Origin: Ceratorhiza oryzae-sativae
Taxonomy: Eukaryota; Basidiomycota; Agaricomycetes; Cantharellales; Ceratobasidiaceae
Direction of reading: 5' to 3'
Assembly (NCBI GenBank): GCA_030998015.1
Contig: JARWMV010000056.1
Location: 1-64,000, forward strand
DNA length: 64,000 bases
The notes below the pieces were generated by a model. The model was not told the origin of the DNA. It did no database searches and saw nothing but the letters and a program-made list of their open reading frames with translations. Position numbers and translations under genes: made by a program. Positions 33,517 to 44,735 of the stretch are shown here, piece after piece (the first letter of the stretch is position 1; every line of letters begins with the position of its first letter).

Positions 33517-34289
33517 TCATTCTACATTTTTTGATACCCATAAGTCCCCCTCTTCCCCCTCTATGTCCAACCAACACTTCATGATTGCTGACCAGCTATT
33601 TCCCAGAATAACTGTCAGCCATACCTTCATTGATTTCACATGTCTGTACCTGCCCATGAAGTCCACCTCGTACTGGCTCAGGGCCTTGAGCCAGTACTTC
33701 CCATTTGACTGGACCATGTCATCCAGGATCCAAATGTCAGTGTCTTCCAACAAGTTCCCCACATTCCACACATTGCACATCCAGCTGTGACAGCCCTTGG
33801 ATTGTGCATATGCTGTTTTCCCCATCCCAGTCTCTCCTTCTATTACCAGGATGCAATGGCGCACCCCTCTTCCCCTCTTCTTGACTTCCTTGGCAAACCA
33901 TCTGTCCACTTGGTCAATGTGCTCCTGGTCTCCCAGGACCTCTAACTCCACAGGGATTGCAGGCATGCAACCCCAGTCTTCCTTGTACATGTACTTGGCA
34001 TACACTCATACTGAGTTCCATGTCATCACCATCTGGAGGGGGTGGAGGTGCTTGAACACCTGGTAGTACTCCTGCTTCATCACAGAGGCGACAATATCCA
34101 TCCTGTCCTCCAAGTCTCCCTCCATCCTTGACTGTTTTCTGCCCTTTCCCTTCACCAAGATCTCCTCCAACCTTTCCAAGGTCAGGTCCCCTGCCATCAA
34201 CTCCTCTATCTCCTCACTGTTAGCTCTGACATCCTTCCAGAGATAGTTGAAGGCATCCCTTGCTGGGTTGCCTCCTGGCCCATCCTTGA
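33517..34289 (-). pseudogene. CRESS-DNA Rep-like protein of W' (partial)
   Basis: On the minus strand from 34289 it starts after the HUH motifs, at the HPNIQ-distal part, and runs through the YLWKD tyrosine motif, the linker and the complete superfamily 3 helicase domain: Walker A GETGMGKT, Walker B WILDDM and motif C TVILGNS. One in-frame TGA lies at 34006-34008, exactly where the W copy has TAA. The 5' end is cut by the LTR of W at 34290. The helicase motifs here are better preserved than in W. Rep of geminiviruses and genomoviruses nicks and unwinds circular DNA for rolling-circle replication; whether this copy was ever functional in the element is unknown. Confidence 0.82.
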
Positions 34290-34958
34290 TGTTATGACCT
34301 GTCAAACGGACATAACAAAACAACCAAATATTTTTACAGATTTATGGCATTTTTCCTAAGCGGAACAAGCCATAAACAAGGTCACGTGACCTTGGCGCTT
34401 AGCTGGTGCTTACGGTGGTTACCCTGAACTCGCTCCAGCATTTCTCTCCATTGTTACTTGGAGCAAGGAGTGAGTTGTCATGTGATCTCAGCACTTACAG
34501 AAGGATCACATGACCTCAGCGCCTATGGTGGTTACCCTGAACTCACTCCAGCATTTCTCTCCCTTGTTACTTGGAGCGAGGAGCAAGTTGTCATGTGATC
34601 TCGGTGCTTACAGCAGGATCACGTGACCTCAGCGCCTATCCCTCGGACCTTGCATGGCTCTATAAGATTCGGAGCTGCACAAACTTAAGACAAACAATTA
34701 CCTAACCCATAGTACTGTACATAACCTACACCTACTGCAGAGTGTGCTTAGATAATACGTCCGCAGCCACCGCGGCCACAGGTATATATAAGAAGGATAA
34801 AGCAAGACTGGATGCCTCAGCTTGCTTTATCTTGTCAACCACCATAGACCATAGCAAACACTGTAACTAGAACACTCAATACATATTGCATAGCACCAAA
34901 CCATCAATGCAGCCACTACTTAAGTGCTTCACAAGGAAGCCTCCAGAGGGTCACAACA
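34290..34958 (+). repeat. 5' LTR of element W, 669 bp
   Basis: TGTTATGACC to GGGTCACAACA. It has two units of the internal about 115-bp repeat with TCACGTGA-like palindromes, and a TATATAAG box at about 34785. It begins directly at the point where the W' Rep frame is cut. Confidence 0.87.
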
Positions 34959-35078
34959 TTATAAAGCAAGCTCTTAACTTAACTAGTGGTGAACATAAGT
35001 ATACTACACAGATACTAAGGGCTGAGTACATGAGAAACCAGCTAACTCCTGTGATACATAAGAGAACACAAAGAAACT

Positions 35079-36913
35079 ATGTCACAGAGACCACAAACTC
35101 AATCTCAAAGCAGAGTGGCAAATAGTAGGCCACAATCACCCAAACCTGTTGCTTCCCCAGAGGCTGAAGGTAACCCAGATGAGACCCTCCAAGGAATGCC
35201 AGGGGGGTTGCCACAAAACCCACAACCAGTGGCTCAACCTAACCCCACTCGGGCCCCCATCCTGGGAGGGGAAATAGGGGGAATACCGCTCTGCAGCCCT
35301 CAACCACCAATTCACCTGATAAATCCAGACCCAGAAGATATCTCAAATCCAGAGAGGGATGAGGTAGAAGATATGACCTGAACCATATATGAACAAGGCA
35401 CGGCCTTGGCGGAAGAGGCAAGGACACAACCCCAGCCAGGTCCTGGAACCATAGCCACTGCCAACCCTATTCACACCATTGCCACTGCCATCAGGGTGGG
35501 GCTCAAGGAACTTAGAGACAATAACCATAGGGAACTAGAAAAGGCAATCACAGGTATAAATCAGTGTCAAATATCACTAACCCGACAAGATGGAAATGTC
35601 AACTGGATGGTAAGGTCAATGGAAACATCCAACAAAAATGTCCTCTATGTGGCAAAGAACCAGGACGACCTAAAAGCAGAAATGGGGAACCTGATAAAAG
35701 AATTAAAGGACATCTCCATGGAAATAAACTGGGTACTGGGAATGCAAGAGCGAAAGCTTGAAAGCTTAGACAAGAAAACTGAAAACACAGGGGAGATCCT
35801 AATTGCACTAGAACAACAGGTAACCAATCTAGGAAATGAGCTCTGGAAAACAACTGAAGAAGGAAGGCCAAGGGAAAGGACAGAAGAGACCAGGGGAAGA
35901 ACTAGGGTGGTCATAGGAACCCCCTCACAATCCCCCTCAGCCTCCCCAGTATGAACACCCTTTCTGGGAAGAACCTTCCAGGCTGAGTCCACAATAAGAC
36001 CCAAACAGAACCTCCATCCCAAGCAAACCAACCTACCCTTGCTGCAAACCACACTCCTAAGGAGGTGCAACTAGGGAGACCCAGCAAATTTAATGGGAAA
36101 AAGGGGAAGGAAGCAGAGAACTTCATAGTCAGCATGGAACTTTTCTTTGCTGACTATGACGAATCAGCCTTTGATGACTGAAAAAAGATATCTGCTGTGT
36201 TAATGAACATGGAGGATGGGGAAGCAGCAAACTGGGCACAACCTTACCACTGGAAACTAATAGCAGGCGAACACACAGGTATTCTTGCATCCTGGAAGGA
36301 TTTCAGGAAGGGATTCCTGGATGCTTTTAATGACCCAGTCATAAAGGAAAAGACCATCCAGAAACTAAGGAAATTAACACAGACCAAGAGTGCATTGGAT
36401 TATGCTACCCAATTCTGGATCCTGATCCAAGAGGTAGACTGGAACCAGGAAGCCCTCAAGGACCAATTCAGGGAAGGGTTAAAACCCGAAGTACGACAAG
36501 AGATCTTAAGGATTGAAGTACTGGCAAATGAGGCTGAAGGTCCATCATATACCTTAGATCAATTAATTGACTTTGCCTGCAAAATGGACAACATGCAGTT
36601 TGCAAACCAGAAAATGAATGCAAGGACCAGCAACTCATCAAATTCAACCTGGGCACCAGCGAAATACAAACAAGGGGGGAACAAGCCTTTAGGGACCAGC
36701 GGCAAACAGGGGAATACCCAAACCAACAACATGGTAAGGATACCAAACAGTGAAAAGGACAGGCGAAGGAAAGAAGGACTCTGTATCAAATGTGGTAAAT
36801 CAGGGCATGTCCTGAAGGAGTGCCAAGGCCAGTGGACCTACGACAAAGCTAAGATACAAGGGAAGGCCAGCAGACAAGTTGAGGAAGAGAGCAGCTCTGA
36901 GTTGGAAAACTAA
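35079..36913 (+). pseudogene. Element W gag
   Basis: It starts at an ATG 120 bp after the LTR. The N-terminal part is proline-rich. The same frame continues past a TGA at 35379-35381 into a coiled coil (35406-35954). After frameshifts and further stops there is a Ty3 capsid core (36197-36600, ANWAQPYHWKLIAG, LKDQFREGLKPEVRQEIL) and a CCHC knuckle (CIKCGKSGHVLKEC). At least three inactivating changes are visible. Confidence 0.85.
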
Positions 36914-36964
36914 TTGGTCCTACCACTTCCATGTTGGAGGACCCCAATATAACCCCTACTGCAG

Positions 36965-37423
36965 ATGTATGTTACCTCAAGAAGTCTAGTAATCAATCAA
37001 TACACTGTGGTAGAGGGAATAATGGAACCAGCAAAGACGCTGATTGACTCGGGATCTTCAACCAACTTCATCAATAAGGCCTATTCAAGGGAAAAGGGGA
37101 TTCCAACCACTCCCCTCAAACACAAGAAATCAATTGTGGCCATTGATGGAAATGAAATCAAGGATGCCATAGATGAAAGGGCAGAACTAAACATCGAAGT
37201 GGAAGGGAAGACACTAAAATGCTCCCTTTATGTAATGACCCTAGGTGACACAGACATAGTCCTAGGGAAAGAATGGCTTGAAGAAGCAGAACCTATCATA
37301 GATTGGAAAGACCTTACCATCTCATACCCAGATGAAATCAAGGCAAGGGCAGCAAGTGAAAGCCTACAAATCCCAGAAGAATTTAGGGATTTTGAAGACC
37401 TATTTGGGGAAGAAGGTTTCTGA
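36965..37423 (+). pseudogene. Element W aspartic protease
   Basis: A retropepsin-like domain with an intact DSGSS active site (TLIDSGSSTNFINK) and the VLGKEWLEEAEPIIDW block. It ends in a stop just before ELPPHRG, the usual start of the RT linker. 37424-37613 continues RT N-terminal sequence in shifted frames. Confidence 0.83.
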
Positions 37424-37613
37424 GAACTTCCACCCCACCGAGGTAACCTAGACTTCAAAATGGACCTGATCGAGGGAGCAGAGCTGCCAAAGCCTGCAAA
37501 GAGGTACAGTATGTGCCAGCAGAAACAAAGGGCTCAGGGAGTACCTAGAGGAGGAACTAAGAAACAGGAAAATAAGGCCCAGCCAGTCAGTTGTAGCTGC
37601 ACCCTGTTTCTAT

Positions 37614-40334
37614 GTGAACAAAGCAGATGGAGGGCTTAGGTTGGTAGTCGACTACCGTAAGATGAATGACATCACCAAGCCAGACAGGTTTCCACTTCCA
37701 ATCCAAATAGAATTGATTGAGAGACTGAAGGATGCAACCATCTATTCAAAAATGGATGTTCAATGGGGGTTCAACAACATCAGGGTAAAAGAGGGAGACA
37801 AATGGAAAACAGCTTTCAGGACAGGAGAAGGCCAGTTTGAATGCTTGGTCATGCCATTCGGAGTAAAAGATGGACCAAGAACCTTTACAAGGTTCATGAT
37901 GGAAAAGTTCCGTGATATAATAGACGATTATGTGGTAATCTACATGGACGATGTACTAGTGTTTTCCAGAAACAGGGAAGAACACATACAACATGTCAGG
38001 GAAGTGTTAAGAAGAATGAGGGAAAACCACCTCTTCCTCAAACCACACAAGTGTCAGTTCTTTGTGAAGGAGGTAAGCTTCATTGGAATTGTCATATCCC
38101 CAGAAGGGATATCGATGGAAAAGGAAAAGGTAAAGGCAGTTCTAGAATGGCCAGAACCTAACACAGTAAAAGAAGTCCAAGCCTTCCTAGGCTTCGTGGG
38201 GTTCTATAGAAGGTGGATAGAGAAGTTTAGTACCTTAGCCAAACCCCTCACAGATCTCACCCAAAAAGATGTCAAATTCCTGTGGGAAAGAAAACAACAG
38301 GAAGCATTTGAAGCTATCAAAGAAGCAGTAGCAAGAGAACCAGTCCTGATCCACCCAAACCCAAACAGGCCATACATACTGGAAACAGACACCTCAGGAG
38401 TGGCCATGGGGGCAGTACTAAGCCAAAAGGGTGATGACAACCGATTGCATCCAATTGCCTTCCTATCAAAGAGCTTCACCCCACCAGAGAAAAATTATGA
38501 CACCTACGACAAGGAGTTGCTTGCAATTGTTAGGTCCTTAGAGCACTGGAGGTTATACTTAGAAGGGACAGAGGAACCTATTGTGATATACACTGACCAT
38601 AGGAACCTCCAGTACTGGCAAAATGCCCAGATGTGGAATAGAAGGCATGCCAGATGGTACCTCACTCTGGCACCCTTCAATTTTCAGATTGTGTATAGAC
38701 CAGGGAAACTCTCACAGAAGCCAGATGCCCTTTCCAGAAGGAGCGACCATGGGGATACCCCTATGGAACCACAGATCATGATTCCAGAAGAAAGGTTCAT
38801 AGGTTTCATGGCAGAAGTACAGGGGAATTTCTGGGAAGAGCTTAAAGAAGCTCAGGAAGAAGACAAATCTATCAGATCCTTAAGGCTGAGCATGGCAAAT
38901 AAAGAACAACTACCGCCCTCAGTACAGAAGGAATTTAGATGGTACGAAATGAAGGAGGGCCTATTAAGGTATGACGATAGGCTCTACATCCCAGATGACA
39001 AGGACTTGAGGCTGAGTCTCCTTGAGGAGTGCCATGACGCCCCAGTGGCAGGTCATCAGGGACAAGCCCGAACACTAGAATTACTATCAAGGGATTACTA
39101 TTGGCCAGGAATGAAGGCCCAAGTAAACCGATATGTGGAATCTTGTGAAACATGTCAAAGAAGCAAAGGACACAAACAAGGCACTCCCCTGAAGTCCTTA
39201 CCAATCCCATGGAAACCATGGGCAGATGTCGCATATGATTTCATCGTCAAATTACCCATCTCAAAGGGGTACGACAGTATCTTGACAGTTGTAGGTTGCT
39301 TCTCCTGGCAGGCCCATTGTGTACCATGTCTGGAGAGCACCAATGCAGAAGAACTGGCAGAAATATTCATAAGGGAGGTATGGAGACATCACGGGACCCC
39401 AGAAACCACTGTCTCAGACCGAGGGCCAACCTTTAACAGCCAATTCCTAAGAGCCCTATACAAAGGAATTGGGACAAAGCCCAGATTCTCCACTGCCTTC
39501 CATCCAGAAACAGATGGTCTGTCGGAAAGGACAAATCAATGGGTAGAAGGGTTCTTAAGAACCTTCTGCAATTATAGACAAGATGATTGGGTAAAATGGT
39601 TACCCATTGCCAATTCTGCCATAACAACCATGTAAATGCTACAACAGGACAAACCCCATTTGAAACAGTATATGGAAAAAACCCAAGATGGGTTGTCCAA
39701 GAGGGAGAAGAACCATCTGAGGCACCCGCTGCAGACAACATGCTAATCAAATGGAAAAGGTATGGGATGAGGCAAGAGCCTCAATGGAATTACACCAACA
39801 AATGGAAAAGAAAGGGAGGGAATTCAAGGTAGGAGACAAGGTTTGGCTGCTCCTAACAAACCTCTTGTCCAAGAGACCCTCCAAGAAACTGGACAACCGA
39901 AAAGGGGGGCCTTTTGAAATCACAGAAAAGATCTCATCCCATGCATATGCCTGGACCTACCTAAAACCATACGTGTACACAATGTATTCCATGTAAATCT
40001 CCTCTTGCCATTCACAGAAGATAAAGACTTCCAAAGAAGGCAGGCCAAACCACCACCAATCATAACGGAAAAAGGAGAGGAGGAATAGAGGTGGACCACA
40101 TTGCAAATTATGAATGGCAGAATGGGAGCTGTTTTACCAAATCAGATGGAAGGGGGCTACGACCCAATAGAAGACACAATGGAACGTGCCAGCAAGTTTG
40201 CTGACATGAAAGAGGTTCTAAATGACTTGCAAAGGCACTTACCAGATGCACCAATGCCAGTCAAGACAAGTCAGCACTCAGGTGACTCGAAAGGCAGGCC
40301 AAAGAGAACCAAACGAGGATCTGGAAAGCTTTAA
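37614..40334 (+). pseudogene. Element W RT, RNase H, integrase, chromodomain
   Basis: The 673-residue main frame (37614-39635) holds RT with an intact YMDD site (VIYMDDVLVFSR), RNase H (ILETDTSGVAMGAVL, YDKELLAIV, YTDHRNLQYW), the integrase zinc finger (GHQGQARTLEL...CETCQ) and the DDE core (YDFIVKLP, SDRGPTF, HPETDGLSER). A frameshift near 39615 moves the C-terminal part (NATTGQTPFETVYG, VGDKVWLL) into the next frame, and a further one splits the chromodomain (about 40085-40230, YDPIEDT). It is the best-preserved pol in the window but not intact. Confidence 0.9.
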
Positions 40335-41265
40335 AAAGAGCCATCCAGGATACCCAAGAAAGGCCAGAGCCTGCTCTACCACCTCACTTGCACCACAAAC
40401 ACCTGCAAAACCCCAAAACATGCCTTTCACACTCACCCAGTGCACATCCCAACCGTTACACCACTTGCTGAAAATCAGGTGGCCCCACTTTGGCAGCCAC
40501 CCACCACCAGGCAGCCAGCACCCTACCCTGGCAGGGAAAATTGTCCTAAACCAGGGATGTACTGCTCCAGTGTGGAAGACGCCCAGAGGTACGCGAAGAC
40601 TGTTGCCAGGGGCTAACCTAGTGTACATCCCAAAGAAGTTAAGGGATGAAAGGAACTGGATTGACAATGACAAGTACCTGGATCCCAGGTTAGGGGTCCT
40701 GACATGGCATGGAAGCCGGAAGCCACAACGAGAAACGCCTTGTTAAGAACACCGATGTATGTCATTGACAATATGTGGGACCAACAGTCGACATGGTGAC
40801 CAAGGCAGCAAGACAACAGAGGAGGGCCACAGGCCAAATGGCAGAGAGGGGGGACTGGGAGGTGGAGCGCCAGGCAAAGGCATTGCTGGAAGAATGGAAG
40901 TTGACACCCATGCATATGTGGGACTGCTCGAAGCAACTACCACTGATGAGATGTTTACTGCTATCAGGACAAAGCAGGCAAACATGAGCAACTTCCGAAA
41001 TTGGGTGAAGGTGCACCCAAACAAAAACACCAATTACAACACTGATATGACAAGCCTTACATCAAGCCTAGAATCACTGGTGTGGCTGAGGAAGAAGCCA
41101 AGCCAGAAATAAAGGAACCCACCCTGGACCCAGCTGGAGGAAGCCAAACAGGACTGGGACCGGTGGGAAAAAGCTTGTCAAAGCTCTGGAGGAGGTGCCA
41201 CTGTTGGAACCAACCCCCATATGACCACTTTGCCTCCCACAAATTGTCTCCCGAATGTATAAGAG
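40335..41265 (+). other. Element W, region between chromodomain and antisense ORF
   Basis: Plus-strand frames at 40222-40746 and 40759-41112 look partly protein-like (AYVGLLEATTTDEMFTAIRT, LVYIPKKLRDERNWIDNDKY) but break repeatedly and match no family I know. It may be a decayed extra gene of the element. Confidence 0.4.
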
Positions 41266-41915
41266 TTTTTTTTTTTTACACACCAAACTTAATACATTTT
41301 TTTACTCTCTATTTTTACGTTTGCCCTTGAGGGGCCGGGTATAGGGCTTCTTGCCCCTTTTATCCTTCTTATTGGTCTGAACTGACTGGGTAGTGGGCTG
41401 CAGCCAAGGAGCCTCCCCCCCTGGGAAGTGGCCATGTAGTTCTGGAAACACCCAGAACCAGACGCTGCAAAGGGCGAAGCCTCATCAAACAAGGGAGCAG
41501 AGCCCTCCTCGAAGAATTCGGCAAGAGGGCCTGGTGAGACTGCTCCTCAAAGGACTTGTAGTCCTGATCAACGAGCGCCCAGACACACTCAAGGGTGGCC
41601 TCATGGGCCGACCATCAAGGAGGATGTGCTCTTCTACAGAACAAGTTAGCTACGTGAGAACAACAAAGAACAACACATACCTGGCACCCCACAGAAGAAC
41701 CAGTCCCCAACACCTCCATAGAAGTCTTCAAGGGAGGCGTTGCACACAGCATCACAGTAGGCACAGTACTCCCCCTCAGGGAGAGACCAGCAGGTGCAGT
41801 CAAGGGGATTGTAGTTAAGGGAAAAAACGCATAGTAAAGGGATGAGGAAGGAAAACAACAAAACCACAAACATTAAAAAATCACAGTGCAACACAATAAC
41901 TTGCACAAACATCAA
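41266..41915 (-). pseudogene. Antisense protein-like segment with terminal A-run inside element W
   Basis: On the minus strand, with two or three frame changes, it reads as a cysteine-rich part (CTCWSLPEGEYCAYCDAVC, 41646-41915), an acidic aromatic part (EATLECVWALVDQDYKSF), and a strongly basic tail (KKDKRGKKPYTRPLKGKRK) with a TAA about 25 bases before a run of twelve A (41266-41277). This layout resembles a reverse-transcribed mRNA captured in antisense. I do not recognise the protein. 41916-42602, between this and Rep, shows no convincing frame and no nonanucleotide replication origin. Confidence 0.4.
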
Positions 41916-42602
41916 AACAAGGTCTGGTCAGGTGACACCACAGACACATGACCATCTGCCAGAAAACAAACAACAAAGCATGGGAATCACATGACCTAGC
42001 CTAGTCACGTGAATATATGCTATCCCCTAACTACTGGAGGGGTTGGAGAGGGGGCACCAACCGAAGTGGAGGAGCAGAGGCCCCAAGTGTAGTGAGGAAA
42101 AAGGCTGATGCGGGGGAATGCAGGAAGGGCACCCCTCGGAGATGCGTCATAACCAGCACAAGCCTACATCAGGAAACCACATGACCACAACAACCAGAAA
42201 GGGTATATCTAGGGGATGCCTTTGGGGGTAAAAGGGGCTATCATTTCATGCCCTCCCCACAAGATGCATCTACCTCAAAAAGCACCAACAATGCTAAGCA
42301 AAGATGGCTCAAATGTGGGAACACCCCAGCCAAACAAATCAAGCACAGGGCAGAGGTCGCCATCGCCATTGCTGGTGCCCTGAGAATCAAGCTGAGCCCC
42401 CTCACCTGCTTCTACACAGCTGACACTGATGGATCACGGGTCCAAAGAGCTGACTGAAACTGCATGGGCCCCCTGATTCTGTGTCCAGACCAGGGCAGTG
42501 CTGCTGACCTGGTTGAAGCTACGTGATCAGCCCTCAAGTGGGCTTGCTGCCTGATATGAGGCATTCTGCCGCCACCAGCCCAATCACTGGGCAACCTTAG
42601 CC

Positions 42603-43538
42603 ATGGTCAAACGGCACAACCTGGAGGAGCCAAACTACAACCCAACCTGGCCCCTGCACGTCCATGCCCTCTCCATCAGTCAGGAACAGAAGGGCAGGTG
42701 GAACACCCAGAACGCAGGGTTCTGGGACTTCAAGGGGCAACACCCCAACATACAGCCCAAAGACCTCAAGGACCAGCCAGGAGGCAACCCAGCAAGGGAT
42801 GCCTTCAACTATCTCTGGAAGGATGTTGGAGCTAATGGCAAGGAGATAGAGGATTTGATGGCAGGAGACCTGACCTTGGAAAGGTTGGAGGAGATCTTGG
42901 TGAAGGGAAAGGGTGGAAAACAGTCAAGGATGGAGGCAGACTTGGAGGACAGGACGGATATTGTCACCTCAGCAACAAAACAGGAGTACTACCAGGTGTT
43001 CAAGCACCTCCACCCCCTCCAGATGGTGACGATGTGGAACTTGGTATAAGCATATGCCAAGTACACATACAAGGAAGACCAGGGTTGCATGCCTGCAATC
43101 CCTGTGGAGTTAGAGCTCCCGGAAGACCAGGAGCACATTGACCGAGCAGACAGATGGTTTGCTGAGGAGGTCAAGAAGAGGGGAAGAGGGGTGCGCCATC
43201 GCATCCTGGTGATAGAAGGAGAAACTGGAACAGGGAAAACAGCATATGCACAATCCAAGGGCTGCCACAGCCAGATGTGCAATGTGTGGAATGTGGGCAA
43301 CTTGTCAGAAGATGCTGACATTTGGATCCTGGACAACATGGTCCAGTCAAACAGGAAGTACTTGCTCAAGGCCCTAGGCCAGTACAAGGTGGACTTCACA
43401 GGCAGGTAAGTGCATGTGAAATTGATGAAGGTACAGCCAACAGTTATTCTGGGAAATAGCCAGTTGGCAATCATGAAGTGTTGGTTGGACATAGAGGGGG
43501 AAGAAGGGGACTTATGGGTATCAAGAAATGTAGAATGA
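42603..43538 (+). pseudogene. CRESS-DNA (geminivirus/genomovirus-like) Rep of element W
   Basis: The frame starts at an ATG and runs about 312 codons with two TAA stops (43047-43049 and 43407-43409). The HUH endonuclease motif II reads HVHALSI (residues 19-21 are the H-x-H). The segment FWDFKGQHPNIQP resembles the geminivirus Rep sequence (GRS) of geminiviruses and genomoviruses. The tyrosine motif is YLWK (residues 70-73). The superfamily 3 helicase follows with Walker A GETGTGKT, Walker B WILDNM (second acidic residue lost) and motif C TVILGNS. No clear motif I was found upstream of the ATG, so the N-terminus is lost or diverged. It lies on the element's coding strand just before the 3' LTR. 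Confidence 0.83.
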
Positions 43539-43887
43539 GTGTACGCAGGAGGAAAACCATTCTTTGTATTCCCTTAGAATAATTTACTGTATTGTACAAC
43601 TTCTGCTATGCCCATCCAAACAGTTGGGGCATTCTGAGAAGAAGCAGACGAATCCTCACCCCTACATAACCTCCACAACAAAGAAAAGAAAAAACAATCT
43701 CATGTAATGAAGAGGTTAAGGGGTCTAGCCTGACTCAGCCTGACCTCATCGAACAATACTGAATCAGCCAAAAGGTCATTGGTTCAAGTCCAGCACCCTT
43801 AACCTCCTTGGTGCATGAGATTCCTTTTGCATAAGGATCTAAACCATGTCTCAAGGTCCCCCAAGACATGTCCGAAGGGGGGGATAA
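43539..43887 (+). other. Element W 3' untranslated region with tRNA-like segment and polypurine tract
   Basis: At about 43712-43803 there is a stretch whose ends pair (GTTAAGG/CCTTAAC) and which contains a B-box-like TTGGTTCAAGTCCA. The W' copy preserves it (about 33213-33310). GAAGGGGGGGATAA at 43874-43887 is the polypurine tract. Confidence 0.5.
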
Positions 43888-44556
43888 TGTTATGACCTGT
43901 CAAACAGACATAACAGAATAACCAAATATTTTTACAGATTTATGGCATTTTTCCTAAGCAGAACAAGCCATAAACAAGGTCATGTGACCTTGGCACTTAA
44001 CTGGCACTTATGGTGGTTACCCTGAACTTGCTCCAGCATTTCTCTCCATTGTCACTTGGAGTGAGGAGTGAGTTGTCATGTGATCTTGGCACTTACAGCA
44101 GCATCACATGACCTCTGCGCTTACAGTGGTTACCCTGAACTTGCTCTGGCATTTCTCTCCATTGTTACTTGGAGTGAGGAGTGAGTTGTCATGTGATCTT
44201 GGCGCTTACAGCAGGATCATGTGACCTCAGCACCTACCCCTTGGACCTCACACAGCTCTATAAGATTCGGACCTGCACAAACTTAAGACAAACAATTACC
44301 TAACCCATAGTACTGTACATAACCTGCACCTACTGCAGATTGTGCTTAGATAATACATCTGCAGCCACTGCAGCCACAGGTATATATAAGAAGGATAAAG
44401 CAAGACTGGACACCTCAGCTTGCTTTGTCTTGTCAACCACCATAGACCATAGCAAACACTGTAACTAGAACACTCAATACATACCACATAGCACCAAACC
44501 ATCAACACAGCCACTACTTAAGTGCTTCGCAAGGAAGCATCCAGAGGGTCACGACA
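43888..44556 (+). repeat. 3' LTR of element W, 669 bp
   Basis: TGTTATGACC to GGGTCACGACA, with two internal repeat units. Compared with the 5' LTR it has A or T where the other has G or C in many CpG-type sites (ACGG to ACAG, CACGTG to CATGTG), a C-to-T/G-to-A bias. Confidence 0.87.
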
Positions 44557-44735
44557 CTCATAACCTGATGAATGTATGCACAGTTAATGTGCTGTAGATA
44601 GAATAGATAATATGGATGCCATTCTAACACAGAGAGAAACATAGTATATATACAGCCAATAGGCGCTGTTCACTCATTGCATGTAATACAATAAAAGCAA
44701 TGTATGTATGCATTGCATCGTACAATACACAGTTG
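44557..44735. other. Short unassigned fragment between element W and copia-1 integrase
   Basis: AT-rich, with TATATATAC and AATAAAAG motifs as in the end of an LTR, but no copy elsewhere in the window. It is probably a relic of a further insertion in the copia-1 integrase core. Confidence 0.35.

Larger units (their letters stand above)
34290..44556 (+). mobile_element. Ty3/gypsy chromovirus W with Rep cargo, 10.3 kb
   Basis: Paired LTRs of equal length (669 bp each, 34290-34958 and 43888-44556) bracket leader, gag, protease, RT, RNase H, integrase, chromodomain, about 2.2 kb of unusual sequence, a Rep-like reading frame, and a polypurine tract. The flanks CTTGA and CTCAT do not match, so at least one end was exchanged by recombination. 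The LTR differences I compared in the first 130 bp are nearly all transitions. Confidence 0.88.

Noticed and set aside
35599..36135. Minus-strand frames antisense to the gag of element W
   Set aside because: No domain, and they lie fully opposite to recognisable Gag sequence.
41916..42602. A possible rolling-circle origin (stem-loop with a TAATATTAC-type nonamer) near Rep
   Set aside because: I searched by eye on both strands and found no such nonamer or stable stem-loop at the expected place.
34285..44561. A target-site duplication for element W
   Set aside because: The flanks are CTTGA and CTCAT. A weak CAAG match appears if 22956-22960 is taken as the original other flank, but it needs one-base shifts, so I do not claim it.
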